Positions 57,166 to 64,000 of a stretch of DNA of 64,000 nucleotides are shown here, piece after piece. Every line of letters starts with the position of its first letter. The stretch's first letter is position 1. The notes under the pieces were generated by a model. It made no database searches and was not told the origin of the DNA. It was given only the letters and a program-made list of their open reading frames with translations. The DNA comes from Ramlibacter tataouinensis TTB310 (GTDB lineage Bacteria; Pseudomonadota; Gammaproteobacteria; Burkholderiales; Burkholderiaceae_C): positions 3,298,001 through 3,362,000 of the forward strand of contig NC_015677.1 of the NCBI RefSeq assembly GCF_000215705.1, read 5' to 3'. The position numbers and the translations under genes are program-made.

Positions 57166-58053
57166 ATGAAAAAATTCACAGGCATTAACAAAGCGGTTTT
57201 CCCGGTGGCGGGCCTGGGAACGCGATTCCTCCCGGCCACCAAGGCGCAGCCCAAGGAGATGCTGCCCATCGTCGACAAGCCTTTGATCCAGTACGCAGTC
57301 GAGGAAGCCTACGACGCCGGCATCCGCCACATGGTGTTCGTCAACGGCCGCAACAAGCGGGCCATCGAGGACCATTTCGATACCGCCTACGAGCTGGAGA
57401 CCGAACTCGAGGCCGCCGGCAAGAACGACCTGCTGGCGCTGGTGAATTCCATCAAGCCCGATGACATGCACTGCTCCTACGTGCGCCAGTCCCGTGCGCT
57501 GGGCCTGGGACATGCCGTGCTGTGCGCCCAGCCGCTGGTGGGCGAAGAGGCATTCGCCGTGCTGCTGGCCGACGACCTCATGACCGGCCCGGACGGCGGC
57601 CCGTCGGTGCTCAAACAGATGGTCCAGGTGTTCGATCAGACCCAGGCCTCCGTGCTCGCCGTCCAGGAAGTGCCGCGCGATCACGTCAAGCGCTACGGCA
57701 TCGTCGCCGGCGAAGCCAGCGGCGAACGCCTGATCCGGGTGCGGCAGATGGTCGAGAAGCCCGCCCCCGAGGTGGCGCCTTCGCGCCTGGGGGTGGCCGG
57801 CCGCTACGTCCTGACCCCCAGCGTGTTCGACCAGATCCGCCAGCAGCCCCGCGGCACGGGCAACGAGATCCAGCTGACCGACGGCATCGCGCGGCTGATC
57901 GCCACCGAGGGCGTCTACGCCTATGCCTACCAGGGCAAGCGCTACGACTGCGGCAGCAAGCAGGGCTTCCTGGAGGCGACGGTGGAGCTGGCGCTCAAGC
58001 ACCCCGAGGTGGGCCCCGGCTTCCAGGAATACATCAAGACCACCTTCTGCTGA
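57166..58053 (+). CDS. galU: UTP-glucose-1-phosphate uridylyltransferase
   Basis: A 295-residue enzyme that makes UDP-glucose. [30 protein letters not shown] (residues 8-37) is the nucleotide-binding signature. [14 protein letters not shown] and [10 protein letters not shown] follow, then [20 protein letters not shown] and [15 protein letters not shown] near the end. It supplies UDP-glucose for surface polysaccharides. It has no operon partners here: tusA is convergent and the dehydrogenase is divergent. Confidence 0.94.
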   Translation: MKKFTGINKAVFPVAGLGTRFLPATKAQPKEMLPIVDKPLIQYAVEEAYDAGIRHMVFVNGRNKRAIEDHFDTAYELETELEAAGKNDLLALVNSIKPDDMHCSYVRQSRALGLGHAVLCAQPLVGEEAFAVLLADDLMTGPDGGPSVLKQMVQVFDQTQASVLAVQEVPRDHVKRYGIVAGEASGERLIRVRQMVEKPAPEVAPSRLGVAGRYVLTPSVFDQIRQQPRGTGNEIQLTDGIARLIATEGVYAYAYQGKRYDCGSKQGFLEATVELALKHPEVGPGFQEYIKTTFC

Positions 58054-58081
58054 AGCGCTACGTGCTCGCCGGGCGCTTCAG
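58050..58081. terminator. Convergent hairpin covering both galU and tusA stops
   Basis: CTGAAGCGC (58050-58058) pairs exactly with GCGCTTCAG (58073-58081) across a 14-base loop. The stem overlaps both stop codons, so it could stop transcription from either side. There is no T-run, so termination would be weak or would need Rho. Confidence 0.5.
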
Positions 58082-58305
58082 CGCCGGCGCAGCACGTGGA
58101 TGAATTCCTGCCCCGCGGTGCGCTGCTCCACCAGCTCATTGCCGGTCTGCTTGGCGAATGCCTGGAAATCGCGGATCGAACCGGCGTCGGTGGCCACCAC
58201 CTTGAGCAGCTGGCCGGTCTGCATGTCGGTCAGGGCCTTCTTGGCCTTGAGGATGGGCAGCGGGCAGTTCAGGCCACGCGTGTCGATTTCCTTGTCGATG
58301 TTCAT
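58078..58305 (-). CDS. tusA: TusA-family sulfurtransferase
   Basis: A 75-residue protein. The active-site cysteine C14 lies in the conserved TRGLNCPLPILKAKKAL. TusA passes sulfur to tRNA thiolation and other acceptors. The start at 58305 fits the family. It is convergent with galU and upstream of it there is no operon gene. An assignment to TusA rather than another YedF-like member is likely but not certain. Confidence 0.85.
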   Translation of the reverse strand: MNIDKEIDTRGLNCPLPILKAKKALTDMQTGQLLKVVATDAGSIRDFQAFAKQTGNELVEQRTAGQEFIHVLRRR

Positions 58306-58346
58306 CGTGCTTGTCCTGAAGCGATGCGCCGATTCTAGGCAATGCC

Positions 58347-58889
58347 TCAGGCGCTGCGCGGGAACTCCATGAACTGCGGCTGGTGGCCGCGGCTGCGCAG
58401 CCAGTCGGCCAGAGCGTAGCCGGTGCCGGCCGGCCAGCACTTCACCGCGTCGTAGTCGTACAGCCGCCAGTCGGCCAGCTCGGGCGAGAGCCTGACCTCA
58501 CCCTCGGCCACCACGTGGTAGGCGATGATGACCTGGTTCATGCGCTGGAAGTCGTAGACCCCGATGAGATGGACCTCGGTTGCGCGCAGGCTGGTCTCCT
58601 CCAGCACCTCGCGCGCGATGCCGTCCTGCGGCGACTCGCCCGCCTCCATGAAGCCGGTGATCAGCGCGTACATCTTGTGCTGCCAGGCGGCATTGCGCGC
58701 CAGCAGCACCTTGTCCTGGTACTGGACCACCGCGGCCAGCACCGGCGTCGGGTTGTTCCAGTGCGTCCAGCCGCAGGCCGGGCAGCGCAGCCGCTGCTTC
58801 TCGCCGCCGTCCTCCAGCTGCGCGATCCACCGCAGCGGCGTGGCACAGGCCGGGCAGAAGCGGTACGCCCCGTCCGCGCTCCCGCTCAT
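58347..58889 (-). CDS. NUDIX hydrolase with zinc ribbon (NudC-like)
   Basis: A 180-residue protein. A four-cysteine ribbon (FCPACATPL and RCPACGWTH) precedes a NUDIX box: GFMEAGESPQDGIAREVLEETSL. NudC-type enzymes decap or hydrolyse NAD(H); this one is shorter than NudC, about 260 residues, so it may act on other nucleotides. It overlaps cysM by ATGA, an unusual partner. Confidence 0.85.
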   Translation of the reverse strand: MSGSADGAYRFCPACATPLRWIAQLEDGGEKQRLRCPACGWTHWNNPTPVLAAVVQYQDKVLLARNAAWQHKMYALITGFMEAGESPQDGIAREVLEETSLRATEVHLIGVYDFQRMNQVIIAYHVVAEGEVRLSPELADWRLYDYDAVKCWPAGTGYALADWLRSRGHQPQFMEFPRSA

Positions 58890-59788
58890 GCGGGGAACAC
58901 CCCGGTGGACAGGTAGCGGTCGCCGCGGTCGCACACCACGAAGACGATGGTCGCGTTCTCCACCTGCACCGCGACCTGCTGGGCGACCCAGCAGGCGCCG
59001 GCGGCCGAGATGCCGGCGAAGATGCCTTCCTCGCGCGCCAGCCGGCGGCACATCTCCTCCGCATCCTCCTGGCTCACGTAGACCAGCTCGTCCACGGCGC
59101 TGGGGTCGTAGATCCGCGGCAGGTACTCCTGCGGCCACTTGCGGATGCCGGGGATGCGCGAGCCCTCGCTGGGCTGCGCGCCGATGATGCGCACCGCCGG
59201 GTTCTTCTCCTTGAGGTAGCGCGAGACGCCGGTGATGGTGCCGGTGGTGCCCATGGCGCTGACGAAATGGGTGATGCGGCCGCGCGTCTGCTCCCACAGC
59301 TCGGGGCCGGTGGTCTCGTAGTGGATGCGGGGGTTGTCGGGGTTGGCGAACTGGTCCAGCACGCGGCCCCTGCCCTCGCGCTGCATGTTCTCGGCCAGGT
59401 CGCGCGCGTACTCCATGCCGCCGCTCTTGGGCGTGAGCAGCAGCTCGGCGCCGAACGCCTTCATGGTCTGCGCCCGCTCGACCGACAGGTCCTCCGGCAT
59501 GATCAGCAGCATGCGGTAGCCCTTGATGGCGGCGGCCATGGCCAGGGCGATGCCGGTGTTGCCCGAGGTGGCCTCGATCAGGGTATCGCCGGGCTTGATC
59601 TCGCCGCGCTCCTCGGCGCGGCGGATCATGGAGACGGCGGGCCGGTCCTTGACCGAGCCGGCCGGGTTGTTGCCCTCGAGCTTGCCCAGCACGACGTTGC
59701 CGCGCCGGCGGTTGGCGTCGGCGCCTATGCGCTGCAGCGCCACCAGCGGTGTCTTGCCAATGGCGTCTTCGATGGTGGGGTAGTTCAT
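58886..59788 (-). CDS. cysM: Cysteine synthase B
   Basis: A 300-residue PLP enzyme that makes cysteine from O-acetylserine and sulfide or thiosulfate. It opens with NYPTIEDAIGKTPLVAL, the PLP lysine lies in NPAGSVKDRPA, and TSGNTGIALAMAAA is the phosphate loop. The start at 59788 is the family start; a GTG nine bases upstream is in frame. The NUDIX gene overlaps the end. Confidence 0.93.
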   Translation of the reverse strand: MNYPTIEDAIGKTPLVALQRIGADANRRRGNVVLGKLEGNNPAGSVKDRPAVSMIRRAEERGEIKPGDTLIEATSGNTGIALAMAAAIKGYRMLLIMPEDLSVERAQTMKAFGAELLLTPKSGGMEYARDLAENMQREGRGRVLDQFANPDNPRIHYETTGPELWEQTRGRITHFVSAMGTTGTITGVSRYLKEKNPAVRIIGAQPSEGSRIPGIRKWPQEYLPRIYDPSAVDELVYVSQEDAEEMCRRLAREEGIFAGISAAGACWVAQQVAVQVENATIVFVVCDRGDRYLSTGVFPA

Positions 59789-59831
59789 GGCGACCACTGT
59801 GCCATAATTTCCGGCTCCCCTTTTTCTTGCT

Positions 59832-59918
59832 GCCGGAGTGGTGAAATTGGTAGACGCAGGGGACTCAAAATCCCCCGCCCGAGAGGGCGTGCCGGTTCGA
59901 TTCCGGCCTCCGGCACCA
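59832..59918 (+). tRNA. tRNA-Leu (anticodon CAA)
   Basis: The 87-base gene folds into a long-variable-arm tRNA. The acceptor arm GCCGGAG pairs with CTCCGGC, followed by A and an encoded CCA. The D-arm AAATTGGTAGA and T-arm GGTTCGATTCC are standard. The anticodon loop CTCAAAA gives CAA, which reads UUG. It stands between cysM and the H-NS gene. Confidence 0.95.
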
Positions 59919-59932
59919 GCAAGCAGCAGCGC

Positions 59933-60247
59933 TCAAGCCGCCAGGTCGTCGAGCTTCTTGCCGCCCTTGAGCGCGTCGACCACCCACTGCGGCTTGCGGC
60001 CGCGGCCGGACCAGGTCTTGCCGTCGGGGCCGCGGTACTTGGCGCTCGCGGCAGTCCCGCCCGCCCTGGCACTGCGCCGACCTGCGCCGGCGGCGGCGCG
60101 CAAGCCCAGGTCCTCGGCCGTGAGGCCATAGGCCTTGATCTTGGCCTTCACGTCGTTGATCGCGTCCTCGGTTTCCTTCTGGCGCAGCTGCTCGGCCTGC
60201 GCCATCAGCCGTTCGGCCTGTTCCTTGAGTTCGAGATAAGTAGCCAT
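59933..60247 (-). CDS. H-NS-family nucleoid protein
   Basis: A 104-residue DNA-binding protein. An N-terminal coiled coil (LELKEQAERLMAQAEQLRQKE) is for dimerisation, and the C-terminal YRGPDGKTWSGRGRKPQWV holds the AT-hook-like minor-groove motif of betaproteobacterial H-NS. An Ala/Gly/Arg linker separates them. It may silence AT-rich acquired DNA such as the operon at 46734-54998 (inference). The start at 60247 is the family start. Confidence 0.9.
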   Translation of the reverse strand: MATYLELKEQAERLMAQAEQLRQKETEDAINDVKAKIKAYGLTAEDLGLRAAAGAGRRSARAGGTAASAKYRGPDGKTWSGRGRKPQWVVDALKGGKKLDDLAA

Positions 60248-60350
60248 CGCAAGTTGAATGTTGTAGAGAGAGGGCGCGAATTTAGCCGATTGCAGGGGCA
60301 TTGCGATTGGCGCATCCTCCAGCCGTCCGGTCCTCTTTCAAGGAGCTGTC

Positions 60351-61385
60351 ATGGTCGCGATGCGTCGAATGCAGTGGTGGGGCTTGCTGGTCCTGGCTTT
60401 CGCCTCGGGCGGCACGTGGGCACAGACCCCCACGCCGCAGCAGGACGCGCAGCAGCAGGCCGTGGTGGAGGCGCTCACCCGGGCGCACGCGGCCGTCGTC
60501 GGCGTGCAGGTCGAGGCAGCCGAAGGCGCGCGCTCGGCCGAGACCCTGGGGCGCCTGCGCAGCGGCTCGGGCGTGGTGATAGCCCCCGACGGGCTCATCC
60601 TCACCATCGGCTACCTGACGCTGGAGGCCGACAGCATCCAGGTGGTCACCGCCGACAACCGCACCTGGCCGGCCCGGGCGGTGGCCTACGATCCGGCCAC
60701 CGGCTTCGGCTTGGTGCGGCCGCTGCTGCCCCTGCCGGGCGTGCTGCCGGTGCCGCTGGGCACGGCTGCCGATGTCGAGCGGGGTGAGCCGCTGATGGGC
60801 GCGGTCGGCGGCGCGGATGCCGGCGTGGGGGTGCTGCAGCTGGTGGACAAGCGCCCGTTCTCCGGCTACTGGGAGTACCACATCGACACGGCCCTGTTCA
60901 CCAGCCCGCCCTTGTCCAACCACAGCGGCGCGCCGCTGTTCAACCGCCGCGGCGAACTGCTGGGGATAGGCAGCCTGTTCGTGATGGACGCCGCCGGGGA
61001 GGACCGCCGCCTGCCGGGCAACATGTTCGTGCCGGTAGAGCTGCTCAAGCCCATCCTGGAGGAACTGCAGCAGACCGGCACGACCCGGCAGGCGCGCCGC
61101 CCCTGGCTGGGACTGACCTCCACCGGGCAAGGCGGCCGCGTGCAGGTGGTGCGGGTCAGCCGTGACAGCCCTGCCGAGGCGGCCGGCCTGCGCGTGGGGG
61201 ACGTGGTGCTGGCGGTGGATGACCAGCGCGTGGCCACGCTGGAGGAGTTCTACAAGCGCATCTGGGCGCACCGCAACCCGGACGACGAGGTGCGGCTCAC
61301 CATCCAGCAGGGCGAGCAGGTCAAGGCCGTGTCGGTCAAGGCCGTCGATCGCATGACCACCATGGTCAAGCCGGCCGGCATCTGA
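60351..61385 (+). CDS. HtrA/DegP-like protein lacking catalytic His and Asp, with a PDZ domain
   Basis: A 344-residue exported protein: signal peptide ending TWAQT (about 25), an S1C-type domain (about 65-235) and a PDZ domain (about 250-335, RPWLGLTST, SPAEAAGLRVGDVVLAV). Relative to DegP, the active His position is Y88 in ILTIGYLT, the Asp position is G118 in DPATGFG, while Ser192 remains in NHSGAPL, without the usual GNSGGP. It is therefore probably not a protease and may be a chaperone or binding protein. AGGAG is five bases before the ATG. Confidence 0.85.
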   Translation: MVAMRRMQWWGLLVLAFASGGTWAQTPTPQQDAQQQAVVEALTRAHAAVVGVQVEAAEGARSAETLGRLRSGSGVVIAPDGLILTIGYLTLEADSIQVVTADNRTWPARAVAYDPATGFGLVRPLLPLPGVLPVPLGTAADVERGEPLMGAVGGADAGVGVLQLVDKRPFSGYWEYHIDTALFTSPPLSNHSGAPLFNRRGELLGIGSLFVMDAAGEDRRLPGNMFVPVELLKPILEELQQTGTTRQARRPWLGLTSTGQGGRVQVVRVSRDSPAEAAGLRVGDVVLAVDDQRVATLEEFYKRIWAHRNPDDEVRLTIQQGEQVKAVSVKAVDRMTTMVKPAGI

Positions 61386-61527
61386 GCGCCGCGAAAGGCC
61401 GCACTCAGGCGCTGCAGTCCTTCTCCCACACGCCGTCGCGACGAGCCCTGACGCCGGGCGCCCGGCGCCCCGCTAGCCTCCTTCACGCGGGCGTTTCCCC
61501 GCGGACCTGACAAGGAGTGGCCGGCCC

Positions 61528-61701
61528 ATGGCCGACGCCGAACGGATCCCGTTGACCCGCCGCCTGGCGCGGCACCTGCAGCGCTGGGGCGCCTACTGGG
61601 TGGCGGCGCTCGCCCTGCTGGCCGCCTCGGAGGTGCTGTGGTGGTGGCAGACCTGGCCCGTGCGCGAGCTGCTGCCGGCGGCGCAGGAGCCCGCCGCATG
61701 A
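61528..61701 (+). CDS. 57-residue membrane protein
   Basis: A short reading frame from an ATG at 61528 to a TGA that overlaps the next ATG (ATGA). It has a basic start (MADAERIPLTRRLARHLQR), one hydrophobic segment (about 23-44, WVAALALLAASEVLWWW) and a short acidic tail. AAGGAG lies a dozen bases upstream. The tight coupling to the large protein at 61698 supports it as a real gene, perhaps a small partner that stays in the membrane. I do not recognise it. Confidence 0.65.
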   Translation: MADAERIPLTRRLARHLQRWGAYWVAALALLAASEVLWWWQTWPVRELLPAAQEPAA

Positions 61702-63830
61702 AACGCCGGCTGCGGCTCGAGCATGCGGTGCTGGCGCTGCTGGTGGCCTGGGCCTGCGGCCTGGCGGTCGCCGCCGTGCGGCTGGATGCCTGGCGGCACG
61801 AACTGAGCCGCACCCTGATCCAGCTGCGCGCGGACACGCTGTTCCGCGCCAACATGGCCCGCGAGCGGGACAAGATCCAGCCGGCCTGGTATCGCCAGAA
61901 GGCGCTGTCGCTGATCTCCGCCCTGGAGCGGATGCGCCACGACGCGGCCTGGACCCTGTTCATGCCCGGCTCGTGGCACGTGTTCGACGACCTCGAGGAG
62001 CGCCTGGCCGGCCACATCGGCGAGGCGTTCGGCCACACCGTGGTGGACACCGTCCACCGGGAGCTGTACGCGCGGGCCGCCGTCTTGACCGGGGTGCCGC
62101 AGGATGCGGTCACGGCACAGCTTCAGGTCGGCCGCGGCTGCACGGCGCCGGGAGCGCGGGCTGCTACGGGCCGCCACGCCAACGCAACGCCCGAGGACAT
62201 GCCCGAATATGCGGCGCTGACGCAGTACCTGGCCCAGGCCGAGGCGCTGGACCGGGCGGTGCAGGCGCTGACGCGGCTGCAGAGTCCCGCCACGGCCAAG
62301 CCCGAGGACGTGCAGATGCTGGTGCGCTATGCGCTGCAGGCCGAGCTTCCCGGCGAGGTCTCGCGCAGCATCGCGCTGTTCCATTCGATGGCCGGTCGCG
62401 AGGGCCGCGCCGCACACGACCTGGCGACCCGCATCCAGTGGGCGACGCGCTGCAGCCTGGGCAGCGGCATGGCGGCCCTGCATGCGCGCCTGATGACGGG
62501 CAACGAGCTGCTGTCGCTGGAGACCGAGCTGGCGCAGGCCGGCGCGGGCCTGTTCGATCCCGCGCACCGCGCCGCCCCGGCGTCGCCCGAGGCCGTGCTG
62601 GTGCGCTACCACCAGGTGTCGGCGCTGCTGCAGCGGCAGGAGGCCCTGCTCGCCCAGGGCCGGCACGAGTGGATGCAGCAGGACGCGATGCAGCTGGGGC
62701 CGGGCTACCAGCGGCTGGTCGAGCGCATAGCCGCCATCGGCCTGCTGGGTCCGCAGGCGGCGGCCCAGGTGCAGGCCGAGGCCGACCGCGCCTTCGTGCA
62801 GTTCCGCCAGCGGTTCAACGCGCTGTTCGGCCGGCCCGGCAGCGGCATCGTGTGGCTGCCGGGCGAGCGCCGGTTCGCCCTGTCGCCCGAGCGCCAGGCG
62901 CTGCGCGAAGGGTTCTCGGTGCTGCTTCGCGAACCTTCCATGGCCCTGCCCCGGGGCGCGGCGCCGGGCACCGAACCGCGGCGCACAACGGTGGCGGCCA
63001 CCGTCGCCGTCGCCGCGCCGTCCGCTTTCGGGCCGGGCGACGTGCAGGAGATGCTGGAGGCGCGCAAACGCCTGCTGCGCGAGGCCCTGCCGGTGTTCCC
63101 GCCGCGCGCCCGGGCGTCCGTGGCACGGTTCGTCAACGCGCGCGTCGCGCAGGTGGCCTACGAGCGGGCCGCCCTGGCCCTGGCGCCGCCGGCCGGAGAG
63201 GCCGCCCTGGGGCCGTTGGATTCTTCTGCCGTGGCCATGCAGCGCGACCGGGCCGCCGCCCTGCAGGCCCTGTTGCAGGAGCTGGGCGCGCCAGGGCTGG
63301 CGCAGCAGCTGCGCGATACGCTGGGCCGCGAGCAGCTGCGCCGCATCGCCTCGGCTGAGGACAGCCTGCGCGGCCTGCCGCTGTTCAATGCGCGCTCGTT
63401 CGACTTCAGTTGGTGGCAGGGCGAGTCCGGGCCCTTGCTGCGGGTGTTCAACGCACCCAATGGCGAGGCGCTGCAGCGCTTCGTGCCCGAACAGGTGGGC
63501 CGGCTGGAGCGGCTGGGCGGGCAGGCCGCGCAGATGCTGGCCTCCACCGATCCTTCCATGGCCGCCGACCCGGCGGCCCAGCGCTGGGCGCCCCTGCTGG
63601 GCGAGCTGCAGCGCTACCGCAACCGGCAGGCCGACAGCAGCCTGGTGGCACTGGAGAGCTACCTGGCCGCGGTGGGCGGCGACCTGCGGCGCGACAACTG
63701 CCTGGAACGGCTGGTAGCCCAGCCGGCGCCGCAGCCGCGCGACGAGATCGGGCGCCGGCACGCTCAGCTGCATCGCGGCCTGGTCGCGCGTTGCCTGCAG
63801 CTGCGCCAGTCGGGCACGCCTGCGCTCTAG
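61698..63830 (+). CDS. Large helix-rich membrane-anchored protein of unknown function
   Basis: A 710-residue protein. A basic N-terminus and one transmembrane segment (about 8-30) put the bulk in the periplasm. The rest is Ala/Leu/Gln/Arg-rich and almost all helical, and I found no enzyme motif. A late stretch QRYRNRQADSSLVALESYL is faintly like the C-terminal part of T6SS TssM/IcmF proteins, but this is a weak impression only; no other secretion gene is nearby. The ATG at 61698 is chosen for its overlap with the 57-residue gene. Confidence 0.6.
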   Translation: MKRRLRLEHAVLALLVAWACGLAVAAVRLDAWRHELSRTLIQLRADTLFRANMARERDKIQPAWYRQKALSLISALERMRHDAAWTLFMPGSWHVFDDLEERLAGHIGEAFGHTVVDTVHRELYARAAVLTGVPQDAVTAQLQVGRGCTAPGARAATGRHANATPEDMPEYAALTQYLAQAEALDRAVQALTRLQSPATAKPEDVQMLVRYALQAELPGEVSRSIALFHSMAGREGRAAHDLATRIQWATRCSLGSGMAALHARLMTGNELLSLETELAQAGAGLFDPAHRAAPASPEAVLVRYHQVSALLQRQEALLAQGRHEWMQQDAMQLGPGYQRLVERIAAIGLLGPQAAAQVQAEADRAFVQFRQRFNALFGRPGSGIVWLPGERRFALSPERQALREGFSVLLREPSMALPRGAAPGTEPRRTTVAATVAVAAPSAFGPGDVQEMLEARKRLLREALPVFPPRARASVARFVNARVAQVAYERAALALAPPAGEAALGPLDSSAVAMQRDRAAALQALLQELGAPGLAQQLRDTLGREQLRRIASAEDSLRGLPLFNARSFDFSWWQGESGPLLRVFNAPNGEALQRFVPEQVGRLERLGGQAAQMLASTDPSMAADPAAQRWAPLLGELQRYRNRQADSSLVALESYLAAVGGDLRRDNCLERLVAQPAPQPRDEIGRRHAQLHRGLVARCLQLRQSGTPAL

Positions 63831-64000
63831 GCCCGCAAGCCCTGCGCCACCGTGGGATAGCGCAGCCGCAGGCCCAGCTCGCGCTTGAGCCGGCCGTTCA
63901 GCAGCCGTCGCGACTCGCTCATGAAACTGAGCAGCATCAGGGGCAGTTCGTCGTGCGCAGTGCCGCGGGCCACCCGGGGCGGCCGCGGCAGGCCGTAGAG
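63827..64000 (-). CDS. NAD-dependent epimerase/SDR, C-terminal end (runs off the window)
   Basis: Only the last 57 residues are seen: LYGLPRPPRVARGTAHD, then LMLLSFMSESRRLLNGRLKREL, GLRLRYPTVAQGLRA and a stop. SFMSESRR and LRYPTVAQGL match the C-terminus of extended SDR/NAD-dependent epimerase proteins. It ends within the last codons of the convergent 710-residue gene. Confidence 0.7.
   Translation of the reverse strand, partial: LYGLPRPPRVARGTAHDELPLMLLSFMSESRRLLNGRLKRELGLRLRYPTVAQGLRA

Noticed and set aside
59832-60247. tRNA-Leu next to H-NS as an integration site for a mobile element.
   Set aside because: No integrase, no repeat of the tRNA 3' end nearby, and ordinary chromosomal genes on both sides.

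Overview
The window is dense, high-GC DNA from a betaproteobacterium, most likely a member of the Comamonadaceae (Ramlibacter/Variovorax/Polaromonas type). The reasons are the tandem orphan Bug/TctC receptors, the ubiE-Tim44-ubiJ-ubiB and FmdB-DUF502-aspS-nudB-EEP-clsB gene orders, an H-NS protein of the short betaproteobacterial kind, and GC-rich palindromic repeats familiar from this family. The genus is an inference; no rRNA is present.

Layout. 1-485 is the N-terminal part of a ligase-associated DEXH helicase behind a MarR regulator. 1098-5365 is an operon of three TctC/Bug solute receptors and a sulfatase, divergent from that MarR gene. 5390-8892 holds an AraC regulator, a divergent SDR and a SulP anion transporter. 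8903-13133 is a phytochrome-style signalling set: hybrid kinase, single-domain regulator and CHASE3-PAS kinase. 13267-16150 carries DUF429, an EamA transporter, a BLUF photoreceptor and folE. 16238-25431 is one long minus-strand run: ATP-dependent DNA ligase, DUF2269, exonuclease, clsB, EEP phosphatase, nudB, a CcdB-type toxin with a Phd-type antitoxin, aspS, DUF502 and FmdB. 25532-35897 carries a sodium:solute symporter, the ubiB/ubiJ/Tim44/ubiE ubiquinone cluster, DUF971, HIT and a 1303-residue FAD/Fe-S oxidoreductase. 36105-41102 is a complete glycerol-3-phosphate operon, ugpBAECQ. 41181-43765 is a VOC / FAD hydroxylase / DUF2783 operon, followed by valS.

The most unusual segment is 46734-54998, a tightly coupled nine-gene minus-strand operon with visibly lower GC than its neighbours. 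In transcription order it encodes the two halves of a split transketolase, a guanylate-kinase-like protein, a nucleoside-diphosphate-kinase-like protein, a nucleotidyltransferase-fold protein, a class-I glutamine-amidotransferase-like (C26) hydrolase, an SDR, a DMT exporter and a Cys/Met-type PLP enzyme. Seven of the nine genes overlap the previous one or follow it within a few bases. I read it as an acquired biosynthetic cluster for a small molecule, possibly nucleotide-activated or nucleotide-protected, that is then exported. The product is unknown and the assignment is inference. A low-GC methyltransferase gene (55180-55761) and about 300 bp without a gene lie beside it.

56065-64000 returns to chromosomal background: a degenerate 2-hydroxyacid dehydrogenase homologue, galU, tusA, a NUDIX hydrolase, cysM, tRNA-Leu(CAA), H-NS, an HtrA-like protein that has lost catalytic residues, and a two-gene membrane-protein pair that includes a 57-residue protein. 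The window ends in an SDR/epimerase C-terminus.

Other points of interest: a GC-rich palindromic repeat read in frame through the DNA ligase and another through the ugpQ N-terminus; an antitoxin that pairs a Phd-type N-terminus with a CcdA-like tail; and a repeated TTAC-N6-GTAA operator candidate before the VOC operon.
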